Part shown: piece after piece, positions 17,552-26,076 of the stretch
Layout of the letters: each line of letters begins with the position of its first letter
Numbering within the stretch: position 1 is the first letter of the stretch
Assembly (NCBI RefSeq): GCF_016595525.1
Contig: NZ_JAENII010000018.1
Location: 1-62,854, forward strand
Origin: Haloferula rosea
GTDB lineage: Bacteria > Verrucomicrobiota > Verrucomicrobiia > Verrucomicrobiales > Akkermansiaceae
Reading direction: 5' to 3'
DNA: 62,854 nucleotides
The notes under the pieces: generated by a model
What the model was told of the DNA's origin: nothing
What the model saw: the letters and a program-made list of their open reading frames with translations, nothing else
Database searches by the model: none
Made by a program: the position numbers and the translations under genes

Positions 17552-17994
17552 CGGTCGATGGAAGCGAGGGGCTTGACGAAGTGAAATCCCCAGATCTGAT
17601 AGCCGTGACGGTGGTAAAAACGATGGCTATCGTAGTTCGACGTGTAGCTGTCGAGCACGGCGATGTTGCAGTCCCGTTCGTGGGCGATCTTCTCAAAGTA
17701 CTCCATTAGGGCGCTGCCGATACCGGATGAGCGGTGTTCCGGGTGAACCACGATGTTGTCGACCTCAAGGTAGCGTCCACACCAGATTTTCGTTGCGATC
17801 CAGGCTCCGCCGAATCCGATCATGGTTTCCCCATCAAACGCGCCGATCGGCAGGTAGTGCGGGTGATCGGCAAGGATGGTCCTGAATCGCTTGATCAGGA
17901 CATCGGTGGAACAATCCGGATTCAGGTGAACCAGCAGGCCGGTGGCAGCCAGATGATCACGTTCTTCAAGCGGGCGAATGCTGAGGGAGCTCAC
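17548..17994 (-). CDS. GNAT-family N-acetyltransferase
   Basis: This 148-residue protein has the acetyl-CoA binding motif A (VVHPEHRSSGIGSALM) and a C-terminal FYHRHGYQ block. It starts with GTG 17994, sharing GTGA with the end of gpgS, and ends in a TTGA overlap with the glycosyltransferase. Translation is therefore coupled on both sides. The substrate could be the operon's sugar product or a small amine; nothing decides this. Confidence 0.82.
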   Translation of the reverse strand: MSSLSIRPLEERDHLAATGLLVHLNPDCSTDVLIKRFRTILADHPHYLPIGAFDGETMIGFGGAWIATKIWCGRYLEVDNIVVHPEHRSSGIGSALMEYFEKIAHERDCNIAVLDSYTSNYDSHRFYHRHGYQIWGFHFVKPLASIDR

Positions 17995-18881
17995 GCTGGC
18001 TTTCTACCTTTGCGTTCGCGATTTGGGAAGCGCTCAAGATACTCGGGAAGGGTGATCATGGGCGGGCGTTCCGCGGTCGGTTCGGAGCGTGTGGGAAGCC
18101 TGGAAAAGAAGGCATCGAGGATCTGATCGGACATGCGCCCCAAGTCGGCGAGCGACCGGTTTCGGTGGCAGCGTTCATCGAGATCCGTCTGGCCGAGCGA
18201 TTCGAGACCGTAGGCATTCCAGACGTCGATGAGATGGGAAGTCTCGACGCCATACCCCGTTGGAAACGGGATGCGTTCGAGCACCGACCTGCGGGCGGCG
18301 TATTCACCGGCGAGCGGCTGGTGAAGCTGAGCGAGTTCCGGACAGAAGCGTTCGAACAAAGGGCGGACGAGAATTTCGGTCACGCGACCGCCACCACGGG
18401 GGTCGACACCCTCGGAGACGAGAAGTGGGCGTTCGTAGAATCCCTTCACGTACGACAGCTCGGGGTGATCGAGGAGTGGGCCGACGGTGCCGTAGACGAA
18501 GCGTGCATGAAAATTGGTGATGTCGCCGTCGACGAAGGCAATGATGTCGCCCTTGCACTGGTGGACGGCCTTCCAAAGGTTCTCGCCCTTGCCGAGACGG
18601 GTTCCCTGAAAAGGAAGGATGTCCCGGGAAAGGAAGACTTCCGCTCCCGCATCGGCTGCCAGCATCCGCGTGCGGTCCGTCGATTCGGAGTCGATGACCA
18701 CCAGCTCGTCGAGGAGAGGGAATTTGTCGATCAGGGCATGGCGCACGGTTTCCACGATCCGGGCGATGGTGCCTTCCTCGTTGAGGGTGGGAATGCACAG
18801 GCTGATGGTTTGCCGGGATTCCTGCTTCGCTTCGACGAGTCGGGCCAGATCGGCGAAGGACTGATGATGGAAGCTCTTCAT
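17991..18881 (-). CDS. gpgS: Glucosyl-3-phosphoglycerate synthase (GT81)
   Basis: This 296-residue GT-A glycosyltransferase is expected to join glucose from an NDP-glucose to 3-phosphoglycerate, the first step to glucosylglycerate (a compatible solute) or to methylglucose polysaccharides. Visible features are SLCIPTLNEEGTI at the N-terminus, VIDSESTDRT, GKGENLWKAV, the metal-binding FVDGDI (DxD) and the acceptor-site block LAGEYAARR...PFPTGYGVE, all typical of GpgS. It starts 1 bp after the crcB stop and is translationally coupled to the GNAT gene. The family call is firm; the final product depends on the downstream enzymes. Confidence 0.85.
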   Translation of the reverse strand: MKSFHHQSFADLARLVEAKQESRQTISLCIPTLNEEGTIARIVETVRHALIDKFPLLDELVVIDSESTDRTRMLAADAGAEVFLSRDILPFQGTRLGKGENLWKAVHQCKGDIIAFVDGDITNFHARFVYGTVGPLLDHPELSYVKGFYERPLLVSEGVDPRGGGRVTEILVRPLFERFCPELAQLHQPLAGEYAARRSVLERIPFPTGYGVETSHLIDVWNAYGLESLGQTDLDERCHRNRSLADLGRMSDQILDAFFSRLPTRSEPTAERPPMITLPEYLERFPNRERKGRKPA

Positions 18882-18882
18882 C

Positions 18883-19272
18883 CTACTGGCTCAGGCTGTG
18901 GGCAAGGCGGAAGCCGATGAAGACGAGGGCGATTCCTCCAAGGGTCGAGACGAGGACATTCGTGAACGCCGCGATGTGGAAACCTTCCATGAGGAGTTGT
19001 CTCGAGTCGTTGCCGAACGTGGAGAAGGTGGTGAAGCCGCCGAGGAATCCGGTGACGAGAAAGGGGAAAAGCCATCCGGGGTGATGGCGCCCGACCACGG
19101 CGCCGAAGACGATGCCGATCAGGAAACAGCCGGCGAGGTTGCAGGCCAGAATGCCCCAGGGGAAGCGATGGAGTTCGGTTTTTTCGGTGAAATTCTCGAC
19201 CACCATGGACAACCCCCACCGGCTGATGGCACCCAGTCCGCCACCGAGGAAGATGAGGAGTGCAGGAGGCAT
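18883..19272 (-). CDS. crcB: Fluoride channel CrcB/Fluc
   Basis: This 129-residue membrane protein has the Fluc pattern: GGGLGAISRWG near the N-terminus, the conserved NLAGCFLIG helix and the GFLGGFTTFSTFGND segment that forms the Na+/fluoride site. Dual-topology dimers export fluoride passively. The start is ATG 19272, 23 bp after the metal ABC permease stop; open sequence farther upstream belongs to another frame of that permease. I saw no fluoride riboswitch in front of it, consistent with expression from the upstream operon promoter. Confidence 0.9.
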   Translation of the reverse strand: MPPALLIFLGGGLGAISRWGLSMVVENFTEKTELHRFPWGILACNLAGCFLIGIVFGAVVGRHHPGWLFPFLVTGFLGGFTTFSTFGNDSRQLLMEGFHIAAFTNVLVSTLGGIALVFIGFRLAHSLSQ

Positions 19273-19295
19273 GGGCGAGGTGGTGGGCTTGGGTT

Positions 19296-20135
19296 CTAAC
19301 GACGACCGGGGACGAGCACACCATACTTCGGGCTGAAGAGCCATGCGAGCATGAAGAGCCCACCGAGGACCATGACGATCGTGGGGCCTGCGCTGAGATT
19401 GAGTGCCGCCGAGAGGATGACCCCGGCCACCGAGCCGGCGGCCCCGAGAATCCCACCTCCCCAGAAAAGAAGCGGAGTGCGGTCGGTGAGGAGTGAGATC
19501 GTGGCTGCTGGTGCGACCAAGAGTCCGACCGAAAGGACGCAGCCGACGGCTTGCAGCGAGGCCACCAGTGAAAGGGCGAGCAGGGTGAAGAGAAGATACT
19601 GCATGCGTCGTACCGGGACGCCCTGCGCGGCTGCGACATTCGGTTCGAACAGGGTCAGGAGGATGGGGCGGATCCACAGATTGGCCGTCAGGAGGGTCAG
19701 GGTGCCGATGCCGAAGGTGATCCAGAGGTCGGTGGTGCCGACGGCCAGGATTTCCCCGAACAGCCAGTGTTCCAGCTCCTGGCGGGTTTCGAGATGGGGG
19801 AGGATGGCGACACCGGCGGCGAAGGCGGTGGTGTAGAGGACGGCGAGGGCGGTGCCCTGCGCGATGCGTTTCCCGCGTGCCACCGCGACTGAGCCGAGTC
19901 CGACGAAGAGGGCGGCGAACAGAGCACCGAGGAAGGCGCTGAGTTGGGTGAGGGCCCCGGCGATGAGGATGCCGAGGGTGATGCCCGGGAGCATCGTGTG
20001 GGAGAGTGCGCTGACGGAGAGTGCGTGTTTGCGCAGGACGACGAAACCACTGAAGAATCCGTTGGCGAAGCCAATCATCAGTGCGGCGGCAAGCGCGCGC
20101 TGGAAGAACGGATTCTGGAGAAGATCGAGAGTCAT
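19296..20135 (-). CDS. Zinc/manganese-type ABC transporter permease
   Basis: This 279-residue protein has about eight hydrophobic segments. It carries the family-3 (ZnuB/MntB/TroC) patterns SGFVVLRKHALSVSALSHTMLPGI and ALAVLYTTAFAAGV, with GLLVAPAATISLL near the C-terminus. It imports divalent metal with the ATPase encoded 4 bp upstream. Specificity (Zn or Mn) is not readable. No substrate-binding lipoprotein gene is adjacent. Confidence 0.85.
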   Translation of the reverse strand: MTLDLLQNPFFQRALAAALMIGFANGFFSGFVVLRKHALSVSALSHTMLPGITLGILIAGALTQLSAFLGALFAALFVGLGSVAVARGKRIAQGTALAVLYTTAFAAGVAILPHLETRQELEHWLFGEILAVGTTDLWITFGIGTLTLLTANLWIRPILLTLFEPNVAAAQGVPVRRMQYLLFTLLALSLVASLQAVGCVLSVGLLVAPAATISLLTDRTPLLFWGGGILGAAGSVAGVILSAALNLSAGPTIVMVLGGLFMLAWLFSPKYGVLVPGRR

Positions 20136-20139
20136 GGGA

Positions 20140-20886
20140 TCACGGGGCGAAGCAGGTTTCCAGCTGGGCCGTTGTCAGTGTGTGCTCGACCGCCCCGAAG
20201 GCAACCTGATGGGTAGCGAGGAGCAGAGCTTCATCGAACAGGCGGGGTGCGCTGCCAAGATCGTGGTGGGATGCGATGATCAGGCGTCCTTCGTGGGCGA
20301 GTTGGGCCAGCAGCTCGCCCAGCTGGCCTGCAGCCCGGCGGTCCAGTCCGGTGAAAGGTTCGTCCAACAGGAGGACATGGGCTTCCTGAGCGATGGCCCG
20401 GGCGAGGAATGCGCGTTGCTGCTGACCCCCGGAGAGTTCGCGGATCTGCCGGTTCTGGAGGTCCTTGAGGTCGAGGGTCTCGAGGGCTGATTCGACCGAC
20501 TCATCGTCGGTCCTGGAGAAGCGTTTCCACCATCCGACCTGTGGGTAGCGGCCCATTTCGACGAGTCCACGGACGGTGATGGGGAACGACCAGTCGACTT
20601 CCTCACGCTGGGGAAGGTAGGCGAACTCCCTCGACCAGCGCCTGACGGTGGTGCCGCGCCAGTGGATGCTGCCGCGGCTTCGGGGGACGAGGCCGGCAAT
20701 GGCCTTGATGAGTGTGCTTTTGCCCGCACCATTGGCACCGATCAGAGCCACACGATTGCCGCAGGAAGTGGCGAAGTTGATGTCCTTCAGGGCCACGGTG
20801 TTCCGGTAGCTGACACGGAGTCCTTGAACCACCAGTTCGTGGTGGTGGTCGTGGTGCTCACAGCATGAATGATGGGGTTCGCTCAT
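20140..20886 (-). CDS. Zinc/manganese-type ABC transporter ATPase with His-rich N-terminus
   Basis: This 248-residue ATPase has Walker A GANGAGKST, Q-loop LPQREEVDWSFP, signature LSGGQQQR, Walker B VLLLDEPF and H-loop SHHD, matching ZnuC/MntA-type proteins. The first 16 residues (MSEPHHSCCEHHDHHH) are rich in His and Cys and could bind metal, perhaps as a cytosolic acceptor or sensor. That extension is not part of the ordinary ABC fold. It starts directly after the stop of the small anchored protein (0-bp gap) and ends 4 bp before the permease. Confidence 0.87.
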   Translation of the reverse strand: MSEPHHSCCEHHDHHHELVVQGLRVSYRNTVALKDINFATSCGNRVALIGANGAGKSTLIKAIAGLVPRSRGSIHWRGTTVRRWSREFAYLPQREEVDWSFPITVRGLVEMGRYPQVGWWKRFSRTDDESVESALETLDLKDLQNRQIRELSGGQQQRAFLARAIAQEAHVLLLDEPFTGLDRRAAGQLGELLAQLAHEGRLIIASHHDLGSAPRLFDEALLLATHQVAFGAVEHTLTTAQLETCFAP

Positions 20887-21315
20887 TCAGTGGATGTGGG
20901 GTTCCCAGACGTCGGAGATTTCTCCCATGGCATCGAAGACTTGTTGCTGGGTCGGCAGGCCGGGGGGCTCGAGTGAGAGCTTGGCGAAACGTGGCGCAGG
21001 ATCCTTCGTCCGCCATTGCACCGTGATGAAGATGGTTGGATGGCCGGATTCGAGATGGATGGTTCCGGTATGGGTGCGACTGTCGACACGGATTTCGACC
21101 GTCTTGCCAGCTGACTCGATGGAGACGAGTTCGGGGTCGTCCGACAGGGTGAGGAAGAAGGGGGTCTCGAGCAGCTCGGGGGCCTCCGAGGGAGGCGGAT
21201 CCACCGGCGCTTCCGCCACCGCTGGGGATGGCCGGGTGAGCTTGTAGATGCCCAGGCCCGTAAGCCCGAGGGCCAACACGAGGAAGAGAGTGCGTATCAA
21301 TGGCGAGCCGCGCAT
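20887..21315 (-). CDS. Small anchored periplasmic protein, first gene of the metal operon
   Basis: This is a hypothetical protein of 142 residues if started at ATG 21315; TTG 21327 lies closer to a GGGAGG motif and is an alternative. A single N-terminal hydrophobic helix (LIRTLFLVLALGLTGLGIY) is followed by a Pro-rich linker and a soluble beta-rich domain with TFFLTL-like and TGTIHLESGHPTIFITVQW strands. It ends in WEPHIH. It is fused by position to the zinc/manganese ABC genes, so it may bind or sense metal outside the membrane. I do not recognise a family. Confidence 0.65.
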   Translation of the reverse strand: MRGSPLIRTLFLVLALGLTGLGIYKLTRPSPAVAEAPVDPPPSEAPELLETPFFLTLSDDPELVSIESAGKTVEIRVDSRTHTGTIHLESGHPTIFITVQWRTKDPAPRFAKLSLEPPGLPTQQQVFDAMGEISDVWEPHIH

Positions 21316-21465
21316 GGGTGGGCGCAAGTTGCCTCCCAATGCATTTTAACGCAAGAGGTTTGCATGAAGGTGTTTCGAGCTGGAAGGGGCGTGCATTCAC
21401 TGTTGGCCCAGACGATGGGGGAATACGGCTGGACCGTACGGGGATGCCGCGACAGTCTGCCGCCC

Positions 21466-22890
21466 ATGTTTACGAAAGTGGTGATCGCTGGTTTCGCGCT
21501 GTCGATGGCGCCGGCGGTCGAAAAGCCGAACTTCCTGATCATTCTTGCGGATGACATGGGTTATGGCGATCTCGGTTGCTATGGCTCGAAGCAGATCGAG
21601 ACCCCGGTCCTGGACCGCATGGCGAGTGCTGGCGTTCGCTGCACGGACGGCTACGTGGCGGGCAATGTCTGTGCGCCTTCGCGGGCGGCCTTGCTGACCG
21701 GTCGGTATCAGCAGCGCTTCGGTTTCGAGCACAATCTGAACCGTGGATTCCCGACCTTTCCGGAACGTCTCGGCATTCCCAAGGAACAGAAACTCATCGC
21801 GAATCATCTGAAGGACGCCGGGTATCGCACGGGGATTGTCGGCAAATGGCACGTCGGTGACTCGATCCCGGAGATGCTGCCCAATGCGCGCGGCTTTGAT
21901 TTCTTCTTCGGGATGCACGGCGGGGGGCACGACTACTTTCCCCAGCCCAGGAAGCACAAGTTGATGAGGAACGAAGACAAGGCGGAGAAGATCCGCACGC
22001 CGTATCTCACCGATTGGTTCACCGAGGAAGCGATGGATTTCATGGCGGCGGATGGCGACAAGCCGTGGTTTCTTTTCCTGAGCTACAACACGCCGCACAC
22101 GCCGATGCAGGCGAAGAAGGAAGACCTCGAGCGCTTTGCCCACATTCCTGACAAGAAGCGGCGCACCTATGCCGCGATGCAGTGGTGCATGGATCAGAAC
22201 ATCGGCAGAATTCTCGAGGGCCTGAAGGCATCCGATCAGTTGGAGAACACGCTGATCGTATTCTTCAGTGACAATGGAGGCAGTGTGACCGCTTCGGCGG
22301 CGTGCAATGCTCCGTTGAGGGGCATGAAGGGGAGTTTCCTCGAAGGGGGGATCCGGGTTCCATTCATCTGGCACTGGCCGGCTGGACTTCCCGCGGGAAA
22401 GGAATTCGGCGAGCCCATCATCTCGCTCGATCTCCTGCCTACCTTCATGGCGGCGGCCGGTGCCGAGATGCCTCCCAGGGAAAGGAAGGTCGGACGCAAG
22501 TCGGTGGTGGAATGGGATGGTCAGAATCTCCTGCCCTTCCTGCGAGGTGAGAACGAGGAGGCTCCTCACGAAGCCTTGTTCTGGAGGATGACACTACGGG
22601 GAAGCGCCGTCCGCGAGGGGAAGTGGAAGTTGCTGGTCAACGTGCATACGCCGCCCGCTCTCTACGATCTGGAGAACGATGTGTCTGAGGTGAACAACCT
22701 GTATGGCAAACATCCCGAGATCGTCGAAAGGCTATGGGGTTGGCTCAACAAGTGGGAGGACACGTTGGAAGACACGCCCCACTGGTTGGAGGATGCCTAC
22801 TGGCAAACCTACAACCGGAAGTTGTATGAACATGACTACTGGCTGACCCAACCGGGCCGGGATGACGATTACCGGGGAATCAAACGCTGA
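21466..22890 (+). CDS. Secreted arylsulfatase (type I)
   Basis: This 474-residue sulfatase has a short signal peptide (MFTKVVIAGFALSMAPA). It carries metal ligands DD (29-30), the formylglycine motif CAPSR (Cys69) followed by AALLTGRYQQRFG, GKWHVG, NTPHTPMQ and FFSDNGG. The pattern resembles family S1 exo-sulfatases. It needs a formylglycine-generating or anaerobic maturase enzyme encoded elsewhere. ATG 21466 is chosen over 21364 because the signal sequence starts there. It is divergent from the metal operon and is followed 6 bp later by engB. Confidence 0.9.
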   Translation: MFTKVVIAGFALSMAPAVEKPNFLIILADDMGYGDLGCYGSKQIETPVLDRMASAGVRCTDGYVAGNVCAPSRAALLTGRYQQRFGFEHNLNRGFPTFPERLGIPKEQKLIANHLKDAGYRTGIVGKWHVGDSIPEMLPNARGFDFFFGMHGGGHDYFPQPRKHKLMRNEDKAEKIRTPYLTDWFTEEAMDFMAADGDKPWFLFLSYNTPHTPMQAKKEDLERFAHIPDKKRRTYAAMQWCMDQNIGRILEGLKASDQLENTLIVFFSDNGGSVTASAACNAPLRGMKGSFLEGGIRVPFIWHWPAGLPAGKEFGEPIISLDLLPTFMAAAGAEMPPRERKVGRKSVVEWDGQNLLPFLRGENEEAPHEALFWRMTLRGSAVREGKWKLLVNVHTPPALYDLENDVSEVNNLYGKHPEIVERLWGWLNKWEDTLEDTPHWLEDAYWQTYNRKLYEHDYWLTQPGRDDDYRGIKR

Positions 22891-22896
22891 AATTTT

Positions 22897-23490
22897 GTGA
22901 AGATCCACACCTCTGAATTCCTCAAAAGCGCTGCCGATCTGGAAGGCTGCCCGGAAAGCGAACTCCCGGAGTTTGCTTTCATCGGTCGGTCGAACGTCGG
23001 CAAGTCGTCCTTGCTCAACATGCTGACCCGCTCGAAGGGCTTGGCGAAAGTTTCGTCGACACCCGGGGCGACCCAGTTGATCAATTATTTCACGATCAAC
23101 GAATCGTGGTTCATGGTCGACCTCCCGGGTTATGGCTACTCGAAAACCCCGCAGAAGGTTCGCGACGGGTTTCAGGTGATGGTGAGCGAGTATCTTGCCA
23201 ATCGGCATTCCCTTCGGTGCGTGTTCGTCCTGGTGGACTCCCGGCATACGCCACAGAAAATCGATCTGGATTTTGCCGAATGGCTTGCCAATGCGGGCGT
23301 TCCATTCGTTCTCGCCTTCACGAAGATCGACAAATCCAAGGCGGGAAAAGTGAAGTCGAATGTGGCTGCGTTTCTGAAGTCCCTGAGTGATCGGGTGGAT
23401 GGAGAACCGCGGACCTTTCTCACATCCGCTGAGAAGGGCACGGGGCGGGGTGAGGTTCTGGATTTCATCGACCAAGCACTGAAATCATGA
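22897..23490 (+). CDS. engB: Ribosome biogenesis GTPase EngB/YsxC
   Basis: This 197-residue GTPase has G1 GRSNVGKSS, G3 DLPGYGY, G4 TKID and G5 SAE, in the arrangement typical of EngB, which assists 50S ribosomal subunit assembly. The start is GTG 22897, right after the sulfatase stop. Its end overlaps the rsmB start by 4 bp (ATGA), so the two ribosome-related genes are coupled. Cotranscription with the sulfatase is probably incidental. Confidence 0.93.
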   Translation: MKIHTSEFLKSAADLEGCPESELPEFAFIGRSNVGKSSLLNMLTRSKGLAKVSSTPGATQLINYFTINESWFMVDLPGYGYSKTPQKVRDGFQVMVSEYLANRHSLRCVFVLVDSRHTPQKIDLDFAEWLANAGVPFVLAFTKIDKSKAGKVKSNVAAFLKSLSDRVDGEPRTFLTSAEKGTGRGEVLDFIDQALKS

Positions 23491-24662
23491 GGATCCACCG
23501 ATTGTTGGCAGAAGCGTCTGCAGGCTTGTTGCGTGAGGTGTTCGACCAGGGTGAGGTGCTCGACCGGGTGGTTGGGCAGGCTTTCCGGAAGAACCCCCGC
23601 TGGGGAAAGCGCGACCGCAACTTCGTCGCCGAGTCCGTCTGGGATGTCGTGCGGTGGCGGCGTGCATTGGCGTATGTGTGCGACTCGGATGAAGCGGGAG
23701 CCATGCTTGTGGCCACGTGGAGACGCAAGGGATTTGAAATTCCCGAATGGTGGGATTGGAGGGGGGCTTCTCTCGATGCCATGGCCGAGCGGGAAATGGA
23801 ATTGGCGAATCAACCGCGCCGGGTCCGTGAGTCGATCCCTGATTGGATGGACGGGCTTGGGGCGGAAGAGTTGGGACCACGCTGGGATGAGGTCTTGTCG
23901 GCTCTCAACAAGCGGGCACCGGTCTTCGTCAGGGCCAACACGCTGCAGATTTCAGGGGACGTGCTGCTGGAGCTTCTCACCGCGGATGGTGTGGAGGCCG
24001 CGGTGGTGCCGGGCCTGCCCGACGCCATCCAGATCGCCGGGATTCTTCCGAAAAAGTGGGCGGTCGACGGGCGGCTGGAGATTCAGGATGGCGGGTCGCA
24101 GATGATTGCGCCGATGGTGCAGGTGGAACCCGGCATGAAGGTGGTGGATGCCTGCGCGGGAGGCGGAGGGAAGACCCTCCATCTTGCGGCCTTGATGGAA
24201 GGAAAGGGGGAAGTGCTCGCACTGGATGTGAATGCACGCAAACTCAAGCAACTGTCCGAGCGGGCGAAGCGAGCGGGCGTGAGGAACGTTCGGGTCGCCA
24301 AGTGGGATTCCTCGACTCTGAGGAAATACTCTGGCTGGGCCGACCGCGTGCTGATCGATGCGCCTTGTTCCGGTCTCGGCACGCTGCGCCGACAGCCGGA
24401 CCTGAAATGGCGGCTCGACGAAGCGGGTTTCGCCAAGGTGAAACGTACCCAGCGCAAGCTTCTCGATCACTATCCGGAGCTGCTGCGTGAGGGCGGATCG
24501 TTTGTTTATGCGACCTGCTCCGTGATGCCATCCGAGAACCGCGGGCAGATCGACAACCTGCTCCACCGCGACCCTCGATGGGCCTTGATCGAAGAAGCCG
24601 GAGTGGATCCGGCGACGACCGATTTCGACGGGTTCTACATGGCACGCTGCGGGGCGGCTTGA
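23487..24662 (+). CDS. rsmB: 16S rRNA (cytosine-5)-methyltransferase RsmB-like
   Basis: This 391-residue protein has an N-terminal NusB-like helical region (ending near 140) and a SAM-dependent RNA m5C methyltransferase domain. Motif I is VVDACAGGGGKTLHLA, the motif IV cysteine is in DAPCSGLG and the catalytic motif VI cysteine is in YATCSVMPSEN. RsmB (Sun/Fmu) methylates C967 of 16S rRNA in E. coli. Paralogous RsmF-type enzymes lack the NusB region, which favours RsmB. ATGA overlap with engB. Confidence 0.85.
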   Translation: MRIHRLLAEASAGLLREVFDQGEVLDRVVGQAFRKNPRWGKRDRNFVAESVWDVVRWRRALAYVCDSDEAGAMLVATWRRKGFEIPEWWDWRGASLDAMAEREMELANQPRRVRESIPDWMDGLGAEELGPRWDEVLSALNKRAPVFVRANTLQISGDVLLELLTADGVEAAVVPGLPDAIQIAGILPKKWAVDGRLEIQDGGSQMIAPMVQVEPGMKVVDACAGGGGKTLHLAALMEGKGEVLALDVNARKLKQLSERAKRAGVRNVRVAKWDSSTLRKYSGWADRVLIDAPCSGLGTLRRQPDLKWRLDEAGFAKVKRTQRKLLDHYPELLREGGSFVYATCSVMPSENRGQIDNLLHRDPRWALIEEAGVDPATTDFDGFYMARCGAA

Positions 24663-24740
24663 TCAATCTTACGGCTCGTTCCAAAAGTGACATCGCAATG
24701 GAAGAGCATGTAGCGGGATAGTCTGCTAGAGAGTTGGCTG

Positions 24741-25361
24741 ATGAAGTTGGTCCGTGTCGGTTGCGAAAGCTGTGGAGGGAACCTCGAGGTGAACCCGCGC
24801 GACCGGTATGTGACGTGCCGCTACTGCGATGCCTGCCTGGAGGTCGTCCACGATGACACCGCGGTGGCTTCGCGGGTGGTGAGGGAGTTGGTGGGTGAGA
24901 ATGAGCTGCTTGCGAATAAGGTGGAGTATTTCGAAACCCGAAAGCGGCTTGAGGAGTTCGACAAGGACTGGGAAGCGCGGAAGGCGCCGATGTTGTGGAG
25001 GTGGAAAGAAGCCCGGTTCGAGCCGAATGGTGTCATGGCTTTTTCCCAGGCGCTGATTCTCTGGGCCGTGGCCCTTGTCTTCTTCAGTTCGTTCGAAATT
25101 GCCGTCTCAACGGCGGCCGTCATTGGAGGTCTTGGCGCTGCGGCATTCCTGGAATGGAGGCGTTGGCAGATCCGGCGTTTCCGCGCGGAGAAGGCGGAGA
25201 TGCTGGCGGCTCGGCTTGAGATCACCAAGGTGTTGGATGGCTTGAGGGTCGAGTTGGGGCTGCCGGACGGATCAGTGAACGGCACGGAGTTCGTGGCAGA
25301 GCCCGAGTGGGAATCGGCCTACGAGCGAAAGCCCGAGGAACGCTATCAGGACTTTTTCTGA
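24741..25361 (+). CDS. Zinc-ribbon membrane protein, paralogue 1
   Basis: This 206-residue protein of unknown function begins with a four-cysteine zinc ribbon: CESCG and, 16 residues on, CRYCDACLEVVHD. A charged coiled-coil-like stretch follows (residues 45-85), then two hydrophobic helices (about 95-135) and a basic/acidic cytoplasmic tail. It shares the layout and the sequence VTC.YC...LE.VHD with the next gene, so the pair arose by duplication. The ribbon could bind nucleic acid or protein at the membrane. Confidence 0.7.
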   Translation: MKLVRVGCESCGGNLEVNPRDRYVTCRYCDACLEVVHDDTAVASRVVRELVGENELLANKVEYFETRKRLEEFDKDWEARKAPMLWRWKEARFEPNGVMAFSQALILWAVALVFFSSFEIAVSTAAVIGGLGAAAFLEWRRWQIRRFRAEKAEMLAARLEITKVLDGLRVELGLPDGSVNGTEFVAEPEWESAYERKPEERYQDFF

Positions 25362-25439
25362 TCACCCGATGGGATTGGAAAATCGGATGGATTCTGGAAG
25401 TGCACTCCGTTCCCCGTTTCGTGTAGCTTGGCAGCATCG

Positions 25440-25976
25440 ATGAACGTTACGAAGGTATGCTGTCAGGGATGTGGAGCCGATCTGGAGGTGGATGAAGGCA
25501 TTCGCTTCGTGACCTGCAACTACTGCCATTCCCGTTTGGAGATCGTACACGACAAGTCGGTGACGCACTCGAAGCTGTTGGAGAAGCTTGAGAAGAAGAC
25601 CGGAGAGATGGCTGATGATCTCAAGATCATCCGGCTTCAGAACGAGCTTGAGAAACTCGATCGTGAGTGGGCGATGAGATCGGAGGACTTCATGGTTTCA
25701 AACAAGCACGGGGTGAAGTCCGTGCCATCCTCCGCCGGCTCGATGGTGGGTGGGATGGTGGCCGTGGTCTTCGGGATCTTCTGGATGGTGATGGCGAGCT
25801 CGATGGGGGCCCCTGGGATCTTCCCTCTCTTCGGCCTGCTCTTCATCGTCGTTGCCGTCGTCGGTATGGTCCGGGGGGCGGACAAGGCCGAGCAGTACCG
25901 CACCGGAAAGCGTGCCTATGATGCACAGAGGCAGAAACTCTTGCTGCAAATCGATGACGTAAGGCAAGGGCCTTGA
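25440..25976 (+). CDS. Zinc-ribbon membrane protein, paralogue 2
   Basis: This 178-residue paralogue of the preceding gene has zinc-ribbon cysteines CQGCG and CNYCHSRLEIVHD. A heptad-rich segment follows (SKLLEKLEKKTGEMADDLKI, about 36-55), then two membrane helices (about 100-145) and a charged tail. ATG 25440 is preferred; the frame extends four codons to a TTG. It is separated by 78 bp from paralogue 1. The gene is convergent with the NRPS. Confidence 0.7.
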   Translation: MNVTKVCCQGCGADLEVDEGIRFVTCNYCHSRLEIVHDKSVTHSKLLEKLEKKTGEMADDLKIIRLQNELEKLDREWAMRSEDFMVSNKHGVKSVPSSAGSMVGGMVAVVFGIFWMVMASSMGAPGIFPLFGLLFIVVAVVGMVRGADKAEQYRTGKRAYDAQRQKLLLQIDDVRQGP

Positions 25977-26076
25977 TGAGCTCGAGTGGAAAGCTCTGGG
26001 TTCTTTCACCTAGATTCATGACCCGATCCGCCGGGGCAGGATAAGCCAGGTTCACCCAACTGATTCAGAACGGCTG

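Noticed and set aside
19273-19300. Fluoride riboswitch before crcB
   Set aside because: Only 23 bp separate crcB from the preceding gene, too short for the aptamer, and no matching conserved motif is seen.
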